Shown: positions 18,292-28,092, numbered from the stretch's first letter. The stretch: 64,000 bases of DNA from Herminiimonas sp. KBW02 (GCF_003852535.1 NZ_QAJP01000003.1:310001-374000), one strand, 5' to 3'. The notes: generated by a model not told the origin, from the letters alone. A program made the numbers and translations.

Positions 18292-21200
18292 ATGTGGATT
18301 GTCAAAATCGCTTTGCGGCGGCCGTATACCTTCCTCGTGATGGCGCTGCTGATTTTTCTGGCCACGCCTGTCGCGCTGATGCGCATGGCGACCGACATAT
18401 TGCCGGAAATCGATATTCCGGTTATCAGCATCATCTATAACTACAACGGTCTTTCTGCTCAGGAGATGGGCCAGCGGGTTACCGCCGTCAATGAACGGGT
18501 TCTGACGACAACCGTCAACGATATCGAGCACATAGAATCGCAGACGCTGGCCGGGGTGGCCGTGATCAAGGTGTTTTTCCAGCCTGGTGCGAGTATTCAG
18601 ACCGCTATTGCGCAAGTGACTTCGGTATCACAGGCCATTCTGCGCCAGATGCCGCCCGGCATGACGCCGCCGCTCATCATTAAATATTCCGCTTCCAGCA
18701 TCCCGGTCATGCAATTGGGTTTATCCAGCCCGACCATGTCGGAACAGGGCTTGTTCGACATCGCACTCAATTCCTTGCGCACCAAACTGGTAACGATACC
18801 GGGTGTGGCGATTCCTTATCCATACGGTGGTAAAAGCCGGGTCGTGTCCGTCGATCTGGATGCGCAGGCCTTGCAGTCCAAGGGTTTGTCGCCGACCGAT
18901 ATCGTGAATGCGGTGAATGCGCAAAACCTGATTCTGCCGGGCGGCACCGCCAAATTCGGCAGTACCGAATTCACCGTCAATATCAATGGTTCGCCACGCG
19001 TACTGGATGAGTTGAATGACTTGCCGGTGCGTACCGTCAATGGCGCAACCACGTATCTGGGTGAAGTGGCGCATGTGCGCGACGGTTTCACGCCACAGAC
19101 CAATATCGCCAGACAGGATGGTCAGCGCGGCGTGCTGTTATCGCTGCTGAAGAATGGCGGCGCATCGACGCTGGATATTGTCGATGCGGTACGTGCCTCG
19201 CTGGCAGACATCATCCCGACTTTGCCGGATGATGTGAAGGTCACCGCATTGTTTGACCAGTCGGTCTTCGTTAAGGCGGCAATCAGCGGTGTGATGCATG
19301 AAGCCTTGATCGCCGCCTGCCTGACCGCGACCATGATCCTGCTCTTCCTCGGCAACTGGCGTACCACCTGCATTATTGCGATTTCGATACCGTTGTCGGT
19401 GCTGTCATCGATACTGGCACTGCATGCGCTGGGCGAGACCATCAATATTATGACGCTGGGCGGGCTCGCGCTGGCGATCGGTATCCTGGTCGATGATGCG
19501 ACGGTCACCATAGAGAACATAGAGCGCTATCTGCATCTTGGGCATGACCTGGAGACGGCGATCCTCGAAGGTGCGGGTGAGATTGCGATCCCGACGCTGG
19601 TTGCGACCCTGTGTATTTGTATCGTCTTCGTCCCGATGTTCTTCCTGACCGGCGTTGCACGTTATCTATTCGTGCCGCTGGCCGAGGCGGTGATGTTTGC
19701 GATGATTGCGTCCTACATCCTGTCGCGTACGCTGGTGCCGACGCTGGTGATGCTGTTCATGCGCAAATCGCACGGCGCCGGCCAGCCTGCAGTCCAGGAC
19801 AAACCGAATTTGTTGCAACGTGTTTATCTGAGTTTCGACGCCCGTTTCGAACGCATGCGTCGCGGCTACATCCTGGTTTTGAGCGCCCTGCTGCCACGTC
19901 GTCGTTTTTATGCGGCGATCTTCCTTGGTTTCACGGTTTTGTCGAGCGGCTTGTACTTCACGCTGGGGCAGGATTTCTTCCCTAGTGTAGACGCAGGCCT
20001 GGCGCGCCTGCATTTCCGCGCGCCGACCGGTACCCGTATCGAAGAGACAGCGCGTATTGCAGATGAAATCGAAGCAGTCATACGCGAGACCATACCCGCC
20101 AATGAATTGGAAACCGTGCTGGATAACCTCGGCTTGCCATATAGCGGTATCAATTTGTCATATAGCAATGCCGGCACCATCGGCACCTTCGACGGTGAAA
20201 TCCAGATCGCGCTGAAGAAGGGGCATGCCCCGACCGATGACTATGTGAAGAAGTTGCGCGCAGAATTGCCGAAGCGCTTCCCCGGCATAGAGTTTTACTT
20301 CCAGCCTGCTGACGTGGTGACACAAATCCTGAACTTCGGTTTGCCTGCCGCCATCGACGTGCAGTTCGCCGGGAACAACATTAAGGAAAATTATCGTCTG
20401 GCTGCGCAGTTGCAGAATGCGGTGAAGCAGATACCCGGTGCAGTCGATGTATACATCCGTCAGCGTATCGATCAGCCTGCGATGCAGCTGACGATGGATC
20501 GCAGTCGTGTACAACAGATGGGTTTGAGCGCGGCCAATGTGGCGCAAAACGTCCTGATCCCGCTCTCCGGCAGCTCGCAGACGGCACCGGCGTTCTGGCT
20601 GAATCCTGCCAACGGCATCGCCTACAACATCACGGTACAAACGCCGCAGTACAAGATAGACAGCCTGGATGCATTGATGCAAATACCGGTTGGCACCGGT
20701 AATCCGGGTACGCCTACCCAGTTGCTGAGTAATCTGGTGGATGTCAAAACCAGCCGCGAGCAATCGGTGATCTCGCGTTATAACATCACGCCGGTGATCG
20801 ACCTGTACGTCAGCGTCAGCGGGCGTGACCTTGGTGCGGTGGCGCGTGAAGTGGAGAAGGCGATAGAGCCCATACGCGCACAATTGCCGAAGGGATCGAA
20901 GATCAATATGCGCGGCCAGGTTGAAACCATGCAGTCTTCCTTTGCCGGCCTCGGCGTTGGTTTGCTGATGGCGATTGTGCTGGTATATCTGCTGATCGTG
21001 GTTAACTTCCAGTCGTGGATAGATCCGCTGATTATTATCACCGCCCTGCCGGCGGCGCTGGCAGGGATCGCGTGGATGCTGTTCCTCACCGGTACCACGC
21101 TGAGCGTACCGGCGTTGACGGGTGCCATCATGACGGTCGGGGTGGCGACGGCTAATAGTATTTTGATGGTCTCGTTTGCACGGCAACGCTTGCTGGCAGG

Positions 21201-21495
21201 TGAGCCGCCGCTGTCTGCCGCGCTGGAAGCCGGTGCGACCCGCTTGCGTCCGGTGCTGATGACGGCGCTGGCGATGATCATCGGTATGTTGCCTATGGCT
21301 TTGGGCTTCGGTGAAGGTGGTGAGCAAAATGCACCGCTGGGCCGCGCCACTATCGGTGGTCTCTTGTTTGCGACTGCTTCCACCCTATTCTTTGTGCCGC
21401 TGGTATTTGCCGGCGTTCATCAATTCCTGGTGCAGCGTGCAGCCAAAAAAGGTTTGCCGCCGCCCCATACTGCAGTACTCGAAGGAAATAGCTGA
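18292..21495 (+). CDS. RND efflux transporter, inner-membrane pump (HAE-1/AcrB-like)
   Basis: A 1,067-residue proton-driven efflux pump with the usual two repeats of six membrane helices and large periplasmic loops. The start (MWIVKIALRRPYTFLVMALL) is the first helix. The proton-relay Asp pair is in GILVDDATVTIENIERY in helix 4. The long periplasmic segments and the absence of metal-pump signatures in helix 4 place it with drug/solvent pumps rather than CusA-type metal pumps, although its linked regulators are of metal type. It opens an operon in the order pump, adaptor, outer-membrane channel, which is the reverse of the more usual adaptor-first order. The adaptor gene starts 1 bp after its stop. 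Confidence 0.93.
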   Translation: MWIVKIALRRPYTFLVMALLIFLATPVALMRMATDILPEIDIPVISIIYNYNGLSAQEMGQRVTAVNERVLTTTVNDIEHIESQTLAGVAVIKVFFQPGASIQTAIAQVTSVSQAILRQMPPGMTPPLIIKYSASSIPVMQLGLSSPTMSEQGLFDIALNSLRTKLVTIPGVAIPYPYGGKSRVVSVDLDAQALQSKGLSPTDIVNAVNAQNLILPGGTAKFGSTEFTVNINGSPRVLDELNDLPVRTVNGATTYLGEVAHVRDGFTPQTNIARQDGQRGVLLSLLKNGGASTLDIVDAVRASLADIIPTLPDDVKVTALFDQSVFVKAAISGVMHEALIAACLTATMILLFLGNWRTTCIIAISIPLSVLSSILALHALGETINIMTLGGLALAIGILVDDATVTIENIERYLHLGHDLETAILEGAGEIAIPTLVATLCICIVFVPMFFLTGVARYLFVPLAEAVMFAMIASYILSRTLVPTLVMLFMRKSHGAGQPAVQDKPNLLQRVYLSFDARFERMRRGYILVLSALLPRRRFYAAIFLGFTVLSSGLYFTLGQDFFPSVDAGLARLHFRAPTGTRIEETARIADEIEAVIRETIPANELETVLDNLGLPYSGINLSYSNAGTIGTFDGEIQIALKKGHAPTDDYVKKLRAELPKRFPGIEFYFQPADVVTQILNFGLPAAIDVQFAGNNIKENYRLAAQLQNAVKQIPGAVDVYIRQRIDQPAMQLTMDRSRVQQMGLSAANVAQNVLIPLSGSSQTAPAFWLNPANGIAYNITVQTPQYKIDSLDALMQIPVGTGNPGTPTQLLSNLVDVKTSREQSVISRYNITPVIDLYVSVSGRDLGAVAREVEKAIEPIRAQLPKGSKINMRGQVETMQSSFAGLGVGLLMAIVLVYLLIVVNFQSWIDPLIIITALPAALAGIAWMLFLTGTTLSVPALTGAIMTVGVATANSILMVSFARQRLLAGEPPLSAALEAGATRLRPVLMTALAMIIGMLPMALGFGEGGEQNAPLGRATIGGLLFATASTLFFVPLVFAGVHQFLVQRAAKKGLPPPHTAVLEGNS

Positions 21496-21496
21496 T

Positions 21497-22756
21497 ATGA
21501 CTCAAGATCGCCACTCTGATATCGGTATCCACGGCTTGCACGCGCATCAGGCCGCGCACGGGATACAACGCTTGCATCTGTTATCACGCACGCGCAAGTT
21601 CGCACTGATCGTCGTCGGCGTCCTGCTGACAGGCGCTGCGATAGTTATCGGCCTGCGCTTCGCGAAAGCGACCGAACTGGCCGAGGTATCGAAGCAACAG
21701 GCCACGCGCTATGTGACGGTGACCAGCCCACGCAGTTCGGCGACGGACAATGTGCTGCGCCTGCCGGGTACGCTGCAGGGGATTATTGAAGCCCCTATCA
21801 ATGCGCGCACCAACGGTTATGTCAGCCGCTGGGTGAAAGACATTGGTGATCCGGTCAAACGCGGCGATTTGCTGGCGGTGATCGACACACCGGAAGTCGC
21901 GCAGCAGTTGAACGAAGCGAAGGCGACACAGGCGCAGGCCACCACCAACCTGCAACTGGCGAAGAGTACCTTTGAACGCTGGGATGCGCTGCGCAAGCGC
22001 GACGCAGTATCGCAACAGGATCTGGATGAAAAACGCAATGCACTGGCGGTCGCGGTGGCAGCGGATAACTCGAGCAAGGCAGCGGTACAGCGCCTGCAGG
22101 ATCAACTGGGCTACAGCCGCATCGTTGCCCCGTTCGACGGCATCGTGACACGCCGTAATATTGATATCGGCACGCTGGTCGATTCCGGCGGCAGCACCCG
22201 CGTACTGTTCACACTGGCGAAAAGCGATCCTTTGCGTGTGTATGTTTATGTGCCGCAAAGTTATTCCGGACAGATCAAGGCTGGCAATGCAGTAGGCATC
22301 ACGCTGAGTGAAATACCGGGTAAAGTTTTTGAAGGCAAGATTGCCCGCACCGCAGGCGCGATTGATACGCTGACCCGCACCTTGCAGGTCGCCATCGATT
22401 TGCCGAATCCCGATGGTGCGCTGTTGCCCGGTGCGTATGCGCAGGTTGCCATCAAGGCCAGCGGCGGCAATGCAAACGCGCTGACGATACCGAATAATGC
22501 CTTGCTGTTCCGTCCGGAGGGTCCGCGTGTGGCCGTCGTTGGCGATGATGGCAAAGTGCGTTTGCAGCCGGTGGTGATTGGACGTGAGCTGGGTGTAGAT
22601 ATCGAACTGGCGAGCGGTGTGACGGCGCAAGATAAATTGATCATCAATCCGTCTGATTCGCTCAGCAATGGTGATGCCGTGAGTGTCATCACGCCGCCAG
22701 CAGACAAAACAACTGCGCCAGCCACACCTGCCACCAGCAAGGGGAAAGCGTCGTGA
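21497..22756 (+). CDS. RND periplasmic adaptor (membrane fusion protein, HlyD/AcrA-like)
   Basis: A 419-residue adaptor. An N-terminal cytoplasmic tail rich in His and Gln (about 1-35) precedes a membrane helix at about 38-58. The lipoyl half-motif INARTNGYVSRWVKDIGD, a long coiled-coil hairpin (about 125-200, Gln/Ala rich) and the second lipoyl half SRIVAPFDGIVTRRN follow. It bridges the pump and the outer-membrane channel. I chose ATG 21497, right after the pump stop codon. The C-terminal tail is Ala/Thr/Pro-rich. Its stop overlaps the next gene as GTGA. Confidence 0.92.
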   Translation: MTQDRHSDIGIHGLHAHQAAHGIQRLHLLSRTRKFALIVVGVLLTGAAIVIGLRFAKATELAEVSKQQATRYVTVTSPRSSATDNVLRLPGTLQGIIEAPINARTNGYVSRWVKDIGDPVKRGDLLAVIDTPEVAQQLNEAKATQAQATTNLQLAKSTFERWDALRKRDAVSQQDLDEKRNALAVAVAADNSSKAAVQRLQDQLGYSRIVAPFDGIVTRRNIDIGTLVDSGGSTRVLFTLAKSDPLRVYVYVPQSYSGQIKAGNAVGITLSEIPGKVFEGKIARTAGAIDTLTRTLQVAIDLPNPDGALLPGAYAQVAIKASGGNANALTIPNNALLFRPEGPRVAVVGDDGKVRLQPVVIGRELGVDIELASGVTAQDKLIINPSDSLSNGDAVSVITPPADKTTAPATPATSKGKAS

Positions 22757-24180
22757 TCCTGCGTCGTACCCCGGCCTATGCGTCTTTGCTGGCGCTGCTG
22801 ATCGTGAGCGGCTGTGCGGTCGGCCCTGACTATCAGCGCCCGCAAGCATCGGTGGCGCAAGCATGGAAAACAGAACCCGGCTGGCAAGTCAGCAATCCGC
22901 GTGATGATGAATTAAAAGGCGCATGGTGGAAGGTGTTCGGTGATGCCGACTTGAACGCCTTGCAGGAACAGGCGCTGACGAATGGACAAACCATGGTCAT
23001 TGCACAGGCACGCGTTGATCAGGCACGCGCGCAGGCAAATGTCGCAAACAGTTCTTTCTTCCCCAAGGTCGGAGCGCAGGCCGGAACGGCACGCAATCGT
23101 ACGTCGGCAGAGCGACCACTGACCAATTACAACGCGCAAAACAGCTCCGTTATCCAGAACGATTTCAATGCTGCTTTTACGGTCAGCTATGAGCTGGATT
23201 TGTTTGGCCGTGTGCGCCGCACGGCGGAAGGTGCCGCTGCCAGCGCGCAACAAGCGAAGGCTGATTTTGAGAATACCCGCCTGGTGCTGACCGCCGAGCT
23301 GGCCGTTGATTACCTGGTGCTGCGTCAGACCGATGCTGAGATCGACGTGCTGCAGCAAACGCTGACGGCACAAACCAAGGCGCTGGATTTCATTTCGGCG
23401 CGACATGAGCTGGGCGCGGCTTCGGGTCTGGATTTGAACCAGCAGCAGGGATTGACGGCGGCGACACAGACCCAGCTGACCTTGCTGCGGGATCAGCGCG
23501 CACGTTACCAGAATGCGATAGCAACCCTGGTCGGCGTGCCGGCGCCTGATTTTAAAATGCCGGTGAAGCTGGTGCAAACACAGGTGCCGACGATACCGCT
23601 GACAGCGCCGGCGGCATTGCTGGAGCGCCGTCCTGACATCGCCGCGGCAGAGCGAGCGATGGCTGCAGCCAATGCGCAAATCGGCGTGGCGCGCAGTGCG
23701 TATTTCCCGACGCTGGGTTTGTCGGGTTTGTATGGCAGCGATGCGAACCAGCTCAGCAATTTATTTAGCGCTCCGGCCTTGCTCTGGTCTATCGGCGTCA
23801 GCGCGACGCAAACCATTTTTGACGGTGGCCGAACCAAAGCGAATGTTGAATTTGCCAGGGCTGGTTATCAGCAAGCGGTGGCTAACTACAGACAGAGCGT
23901 GCTGGTCGCGATGCAGGAAGTACAGGATGGCCTGAACAGCGATCTGGCACTGGCGCAGGCAATCAGCTCGGCCAAGGTTGCGGCGGATAGTGCGGATCGT
24001 TCGCTGGGTTTATCGACGGATAGATATCAGAGCGGGATTGCCACCAATCTGGAGGTGGTGGTTGCACAGCAGACCTTCCTCAACTATCGTCGTCAGGAAG
24101 TGCAGTTGAATGGGCAGCGCCTGGTGAATACAGTGAAACTGATCAAGGCCCTCGGCGGCGGCTGGCCCGCGCATGAGTAA
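22753..24180 (+). CDS. RND outer-membrane efflux lipoprotein (NodT/OprM family)
   Basis: A 475-residue outer-membrane channel with lipobox SGCAVGPDY near residue 20, typical of NodT-type proteins, and two homologous OEP repeats. YELDLFGRVRR near 150 and LLERRPDIAAAE near 295 are conserved family motifs. It completes the tripartite pump. GTG at 22753 overlaps the adaptor stop by 4 bp. The regulator gene follows after 51 bp, so the two-component genes may share this transcript. Confidence 0.93.
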   Translation: MILRRTPAYASLLALLIVSGCAVGPDYQRPQASVAQAWKTEPGWQVSNPRDDELKGAWWKVFGDADLNALQEQALTNGQTMVIAQARVDQARAQANVANSSFFPKVGAQAGTARNRTSAERPLTNYNAQNSSVIQNDFNAAFTVSYELDLFGRVRRTAEGAAASAQQAKADFENTRLVLTAELAVDYLVLRQTDAEIDVLQQTLTAQTKALDFISARHELGAASGLDLNQQQGLTAATQTQLTLLRDQRARYQNAIATLVGVPAPDFKMPVKLVQTQVPTIPLTAPAALLERRPDIAAAERAMAAANAQIGVARSAYFPTLGLSGLYGSDANQLSNLFSAPALLWSIGVSATQTIFDGGRTKANVEFARAGYQQAVANYRQSVLVAMQEVQDGLNSDLALAQAISSAKVAADSADRSLGLSTDRYQSGIATNLEVVVAQQTFLNYRRQEVQLNGQRLVNTVKLIKALGGGWPAHE

Positions 24181-24231
24181 GATTGAAGCTACGGTAGCAT
24201 ATAAGGCAGTGCAAGAAAGGATGTTTATCTT

Positions 24232-24915
24232 ATGAAGATCCTGTTGATCGAAGATGAAGTCAAAACCGTTGCTTACCTGCAGCGCGGATTGACCGAGCAA
24301 GGTTGCATCGTTGATGTCGCCAGCAATGGCATCGACGGTCAGCATCTTGCGCTTACCGGCGACTACGACGCCATTGTGCTCGACATCATGTTGCCTGAGC
24401 GTGACGGCATTGCAGTATTGCAGGCATTGCGCCGTGAAAAAAGTACGCCTGTCATCATGCTGACCGCGCGTGGTGAAGTGGATGATCGCATCCATGGTTT
24501 ACAGACCGGCGCCGACGATTATCTGGTGAAGCCGTTTTCCTTTCTTGAATTGCTGGCCCGTCTGCAGGCGCTGGGACGTCGCGGCCGTCCACAGGAGTCA
24601 ACACATATCCGTATTGCCGATTTACATATAGACCTGATCGCACGCCGTGCCACGCGCGGTACACGCAGACTGGATCTGACGGCCAAGGAATTTGCCTTGC
24701 TGGCTGCACTGGCGCGACATCGTGGCCAGGTGTTGTCCAAAACCGTGATCGTCGAAATGGTGTGGGACGTGAACTTCGACAGCAATACCAATGTGGTTGA
24801 AGTGGCGATCAAACGCTTGCGTGCCAAGCTGGATGAGCCATCCGAAATCAAGCTGCTGCATACGATACGCGGCATGGGTTATTTGCTGGAAGAGCGTAGC
24901 GAGGCCGCCCTGTGA
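24232..24915 (+). CDS. OmpR-family response regulator, heavy-metal type (CusR/CopR/IrlR-like)
   Basis: A 227-residue regulator: a receiver domain with Asp51 in IVLDIMLPERDG and Lys101 in YLVKPF, then a winged-helix DNA-binding domain (about 125-222, ending HTIRGMGYLLEE). The pattern KILLIEDE at the start and SNTNVVEVAIKRLRAKLD in the DNA-binding domain are characteristic of the CusR/CopR group. It probably binds the TGACAA/TTGTCA palindrome at 18125-18146 (inference). The sensor kinase gene overlaps its end by 4 bp. Confidence 0.9.
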   Translation: MKILLIEDEVKTVAYLQRGLTEQGCIVDVASNGIDGQHLALTGDYDAIVLDIMLPERDGIAVLQALRREKSTPVIMLTARGEVDDRIHGLQTGADDYLVKPFSFLELLARLQALGRRGRPQESTHIRIADLHIDLIARRATRGTRRLDLTAKEFALLAALARHRGQVLSKTVIVEMVWDVNFDSNTNVVEVAIKRLRAKLDEPSEIKLLHTIRGMGYLLEERSEAAL

Positions 24916-26303
24916 ATGCGCGCGCCCTCGTCAGCACGCAATCGATTGCACGTCGTCTGACGCTGATGTTTGCATTGGCGGCCGCGGCGGTGTTTTCCGT
25001 CACCGGCTATGCCCTCTACCAATTCCAGTGCATAGAGTTGCGTCGTCATCAATTGCAGGAAATCAAAACCCGTTTCGAATTCGTCGAAAGCCTGATCGTC
25101 CGGCGTATTAATAATGCCGAAAAGTGGGTCCTGCTCGAAGGAAAAATGACCGAGTTGATGCCGCAGGACGGCAGCATTATTTATCTGGTGGAAAGCAGCA
25201 ATCCGCAGTTCAGGCTGGGCAAACCATTCGCCGCCGATGCGAAGATCAGTTACGAAGGTAATGGCGTGCGTCGTATCGTAACCGAAAACGGTACCTACCT
25301 GACGCTGAACGGTGAGATCCCGGCTTCCGGCGAACGACCTGCAGTGTTCCTGACGGTGGGGCTGGATGCCAGCGCGTTTGACAGTACCAGCCGTGCGATC
25401 AATGCAGCGCTGGTAATCGCCTTCCTGTTTGGCGTGGTGGTGGTCGCCGGGCTGGGTTGGTGGATCGCGCGGCGTGGCCTCGCTGCAGTCGATGAACTAT
25501 CGCGCCATGCCGCCAAATTGAGTCCGCTGAATCTGGCGGAACGCTTGCCGGCGCGTGACTTGCCAACCGAACTCAACGGCCTGGTATTGTCTTTCAATGG
25601 TGCGCTGGAGCGCGTCGAGCACGCGTATGTACAGTTGTCGACATTCAATGCAGATGTCGCGCATGAGTTGCGTACGCCTCTGGGTAACCTGATCGGGCAG
25701 ACCCAGGTAATGTTGTCGCGTGAGCGTTCGGCAGAAGAATTGACCGAGGTCTTGCAATCCAACCTGGAAGAGCTGGAACGCTTGCGCACCATCATCAACG
25801 ATATGTTGTTCCTGGCGCAGGCTGACCGTGGCATACGTGCTGCCAATCTGGAGCAGACATCGATCGCATCCGAAGTCTCGAAGAGCGCCGAGTTCCTCGA
25901 CATGCTGATCGAAGATGCCGGCGTGTCTTTGCAGATAGAAGGCGATGCCGATACACGTATAGATCGCTCTTTGTTCGGGCGTGCAATTACCAATTTGTTG
26001 TACAACGCGATCCAGCACTGTGATCGCTTATCCACCATCCGTGTGCATATCGAACGCAATGAGCATGTGGTCGCAGTCAAGGTCAGCAACCAGGGTGCGC
26101 CGGTAGAGGCGCATCACCTGGAGCGTCTGTTCGAGCGCTTTTATCGCGTTGATTCAGCGCGTAGCGATAGCGGCAACAGCCACGGCCTGGGCCTGGCCAT
26201 CGTCAAGGCGATTGCCCATATGCATGGTGGCTCGGTATTTGCCGCCAGCAATAAGGGCGAGACCAGTATAGGTTTTACCATTGCGGATAGTTACTCGGCG
26301 TAG
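24912..26303 (+). CDS. sensor histidine kinase, heavy-metal sensor type (CusS-like)
   Basis: A 463-residue membrane kinase. Membrane helices lie at about 15-38 and 165-185, flanking a periplasmic sensor of about 125 residues. A HAMP domain is followed by HisKA with the phosphorylated His in VAHELRTPLGNL (about residue 250) and HATPase_c (LYNAIQHC N-box; SHGLGLAIVKAI G2-box). The domain order matches CusS/CopS kinases. It starts with GTG at 24912, overlapping the regulator stop (GTGA). The ligand cannot be told from sequence; the periplasmic part is not notably rich in His or Met. Confidence 0.9.
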   Translation: MNARALVSTQSIARRLTLMFALAAAAVFSVTGYALYQFQCIELRRHQLQEIKTRFEFVESLIVRRINNAEKWVLLEGKMTELMPQDGSIIYLVESSNPQFRLGKPFAADAKISYEGNGVRRIVTENGTYLTLNGEIPASGERPAVFLTVGLDASAFDSTSRAINAALVIAFLFGVVVVAGLGWWIARRGLAAVDELSRHAAKLSPLNLAERLPARDLPTELNGLVLSFNGALERVEHAYVQLSTFNADVAHELRTPLGNLIGQTQVMLSRERSAEELTEVLQSNLEELERLRTIINDMLFLAQADRGIRAANLEQTSIASEVSKSAEFLDMLIEDAGVSLQIEGDADTRIDRSLFGRAITNLLYNAIQHCDRLSTIRVHIERNEHVVAVKVSNQGAPVEAHHLERLFERFYRVDSARSDSGNSHGLGLAIVKAIAHMHGGSVFAASNKGETSIGFTIADSYSA

Positions 26304-26335
26304 AATGGCGAGATCCGATTTCGGTGAGTATAGAA

Positions 26336-26563
26336 ATGACTAAAGTAGAACTGCAAAACGTGCGCATCGTCTGGTATCAGGACTCCATATCGGGTGAAAC
26401 CGCCTCTGCCGGTTACCAGGGCAAGACACGCAATTTCTGGGTGCACCTCGAATATTTCCCGCGTGAAGTGACTGAAGTGTTCCTGATGGATGAGGGTGAG
26501 GCGCGGCCGGCACCGAAAGATCATTGGGCCTACGCACGCGGTGTTTTGGTATCCGAATCCTGA
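26336..26563 (+). CDS. small hypothetical protein (75 residues)
   Basis: A soluble acidic protein containing VRIVWYQDSISGE, FWVHLEYFPREVTEVF and ending RGVLVSES. I do not recognise a family. ATG 26336 has GGTGA eight bases upstream; a GTG at 26324 is also in frame. It starts 32 bp after the sensor kinase stop and could be cotranscribed with it. Confidence 0.65.
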   Translation: MTKVELQNVRIVWYQDSISGETASAGYQGKTRNFWVHLEYFPREVTEVFLMDEGEARPAPKDHWAYARGVLVSES

Positions 26564-26586
26564 GTGAGTGCTGTCTGGCGGTAATG

Positions 26587-26619
26587 ACATTTCCCGTGCG
26601 TGTTAAGGACGGGAAATGT
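26587..26619. terminator. inverted repeat, possible terminator between convergent genes
   Basis: An 11-bp perfect stem (ACATTTCCCGT and its complement at 26609-26619) with an 11-base loop lies between the convergent genes ending at 26563 and 26640. There is no long T run, so termination is likely but not certain. Confidence 0.45.
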
Positions 26620-26639
26620 TTAAGATGGCGAGTGGAAAA

Positions 26640-26864
26640 CTACTTGGGAAACATTTCAAATGCTTCGCCGACTTTCAGTGCGACCAGATCGTACAGCGAG
26701 TGACGTGGTTCCGGACCGGCGCGTTCAAATCCTTCCACCGTATTCGGTTCCACCCCTTCCGGCGGTGGTACGAACTGCATCCAGTCTTCGTAACCCGGAT
26801 GATCCTTCAGGTTACGGTTGAGTTCATCCAGGAATTCCTGCTTGTTGAGTTTTCTTAAAGCCAT
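26640..26864 (-). CDS. small hypothetical protein (74 residues)
   Basis: A soluble protein of 74 residues that starts MALRKLNKQEFLDELN and contains DWMQFVPPPEGVEP. I do not recognise a family. The start is clear: ATG 26864 has the strong ribosome binding site GAGGAGGG. It lies on the opposite strand to the two-component genes and 88 bp from the next leftward gene upstream. Confidence 0.7.
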   Translation of the reverse strand: MALRKLNKQEFLDELNRNLKDHPGYEDWMQFVPPPEGVEPNTVEGFERAGPEPRHSLYDLVALKVGEAFEMFPK

Positions 26865-26952
26865 GGCACCCTCCTCGACACGGATATTTATGACATGAGT
26901 TCTAATCTTAGCATGGGACATGCGATGCGCTGAATTCGTTCAGCGTTGCCTG

Positions 26953-28092
26953 TCAGAACAAGGCGCCGCGTGCAGAAACCGGCCACGCTTCGTGAACGGT
27001 TTCGCCGCGATAAGCGATCAGCCAGTCATGCAGGTTGACGGTCGGGTCGCAATGGCCGGGAATCAGGCGTACCTTATCGCCGACGTGTAGTGGGGCCGCA
27101 CCCGCCTCCGGCACGATCACTGTGTGTTCATCCGATAGCGTTTGTACTGACCAGCCCGGGAATTGCAGGCGCGGCAAACCGTGATCGACGGCAAATGCTT
27201 TCAGGCCGCCATCCAGCACAGCATGCCCTGCTTGCACACTGATGACCGTACATAAACCGAACAAGGCATGACGCAAAGGCGGACTATCTGCTTCCGGCGT
27301 GTTGGCCGCGTAGTCGGTATCCATCAATACATAGGAACCGGGTTGTACTTCGGTGTACAGCGATGATGCGGCTTCCAGCATATATGTGCCGGTGCCGCCG
27401 CCGGTAACCGTATTGCAAGGGAAATCGGATGCTGCCAGTTCCCGGATGATGTCGCGCACTTTTTCGACAGCGCTGGCGACGGCAGCTGCGCGTTCCTGCG
27501 GCAGGCGCATGTGTTGCGCCGAACCGCGGAAGGCGTGGATGCCGGCGAAGCGCAGGTGTGGGCTGTATTGTTCTATGGTACGTGCAAGGTCGATGGCCTG
27601 GTGTGCATTGCTGATGCCGCAACGCTGATGGCCGATATCGACTTCGATCAGGACATCGAGATGACTGCCTTGTTTGCTGGCGGCGTCGCCGATTTGTTCA
27701 ACCTGCAAAGGATGATCCACGCAGATTGCCAGCTTTGCGCGTTCGGCGAGTGCGGCGACGCGTGCGACTTTGCGCAGGCCGACGATCTGGTTGGTGATCA
27801 GGATATCCTGGATGCCGGCTTGCACAAAGATTTCCGCTTCGCTGACTTTCTGGCAGCAAATGCCGATAGCGCCCGCTTCCAACTGGCGATGCGCAATCGC
27901 CGGACTTTTGTGTGCCTTGCCGTGCGACCTTACTTTCAGGCCTGCCTGCAGTACACGGGTATGCACACGTGCCAGGTTGTCTTCGAAGGCATCGAGATCC
28001 ACCAGCAAGGCTGGTGTGTCCACATGGTTAATCGAGTCGCCAGGTAGTGCCGGTGCCGCTTGCGACGCAAACGATAATTCTTTGTGACCCAT
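26953..28092 (-). CDS. PLP-dependent D-threonine aldolase / DSD1-family enzyme
   Basis: A 379-residue enzyme with the alanine-racemase-type PLP barrel at the N-terminus (DTPALLVDLDAFEDNLAR, then RSHGKAHKSPAIA with the Schiff-base Lys) and a C-terminal beta domain. The metal-binding His-Cys pair is in GHCDPTVNLHDW near residue 345. This architecture fits D-threonine aldolase, 3-hydroxy-D-aspartate aldolase and D-serine dehydratase of the DSD1 family. The substrate cannot be told: cleavage of D-3-hydroxy amino acids to glycine plus aldehyde, or D-serine deamination. ATG 28092 has AAGGA upstream. It appears monocistronic. Confidence 0.85.
   Translation of the reverse strand: MGHKELSFASQAAPALPGDSINHVDTPALLVDLDAFEDNLARVHTRVLQAGLKVRSHGKAHKSPAIAHRQLEAGAIGICCQKVSEAEIFVQAGIQDILITNQIVGLRKVARVAALAERAKLAICVDHPLQVEQIGDAASKQGSHLDVLIEVDIGHQRCGISNAHQAIDLARTIEQYSPHLRFAGIHAFRGSAQHMRLPQERAAAVASAVEKVRDIIRELAASDFPCNTVTGGGTGTYMLEAASSLYTEVQPGSYVLMDTDYAANTPEADSPPLRHALFGLCTVISVQAGHAVLDGGLKAFAVDHGLPRLQFPGWSVQTLSDEHTVIVPEAGAAPLHVGDKVRLIPGHCDPTVNLHDWLIAYRGETVHEAWPVSARGALF

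Noticed and set aside
18292-21495. CusA-type copper pump
   Set aside because: The regulators and palindrome look copper-type, but the pump sequence around helix 4 (GILVDDATVTIENIERY) resembles HAE-1 drug pumps, so I do not assign copper export.
20158-22864. Long antisense open frames opposite the RND pump and adaptor genes
   Set aside because: They are rich in Arg, His and Gln, as expected from reading high-GC genes backward, and match no family; the forward genes carry clear motifs.
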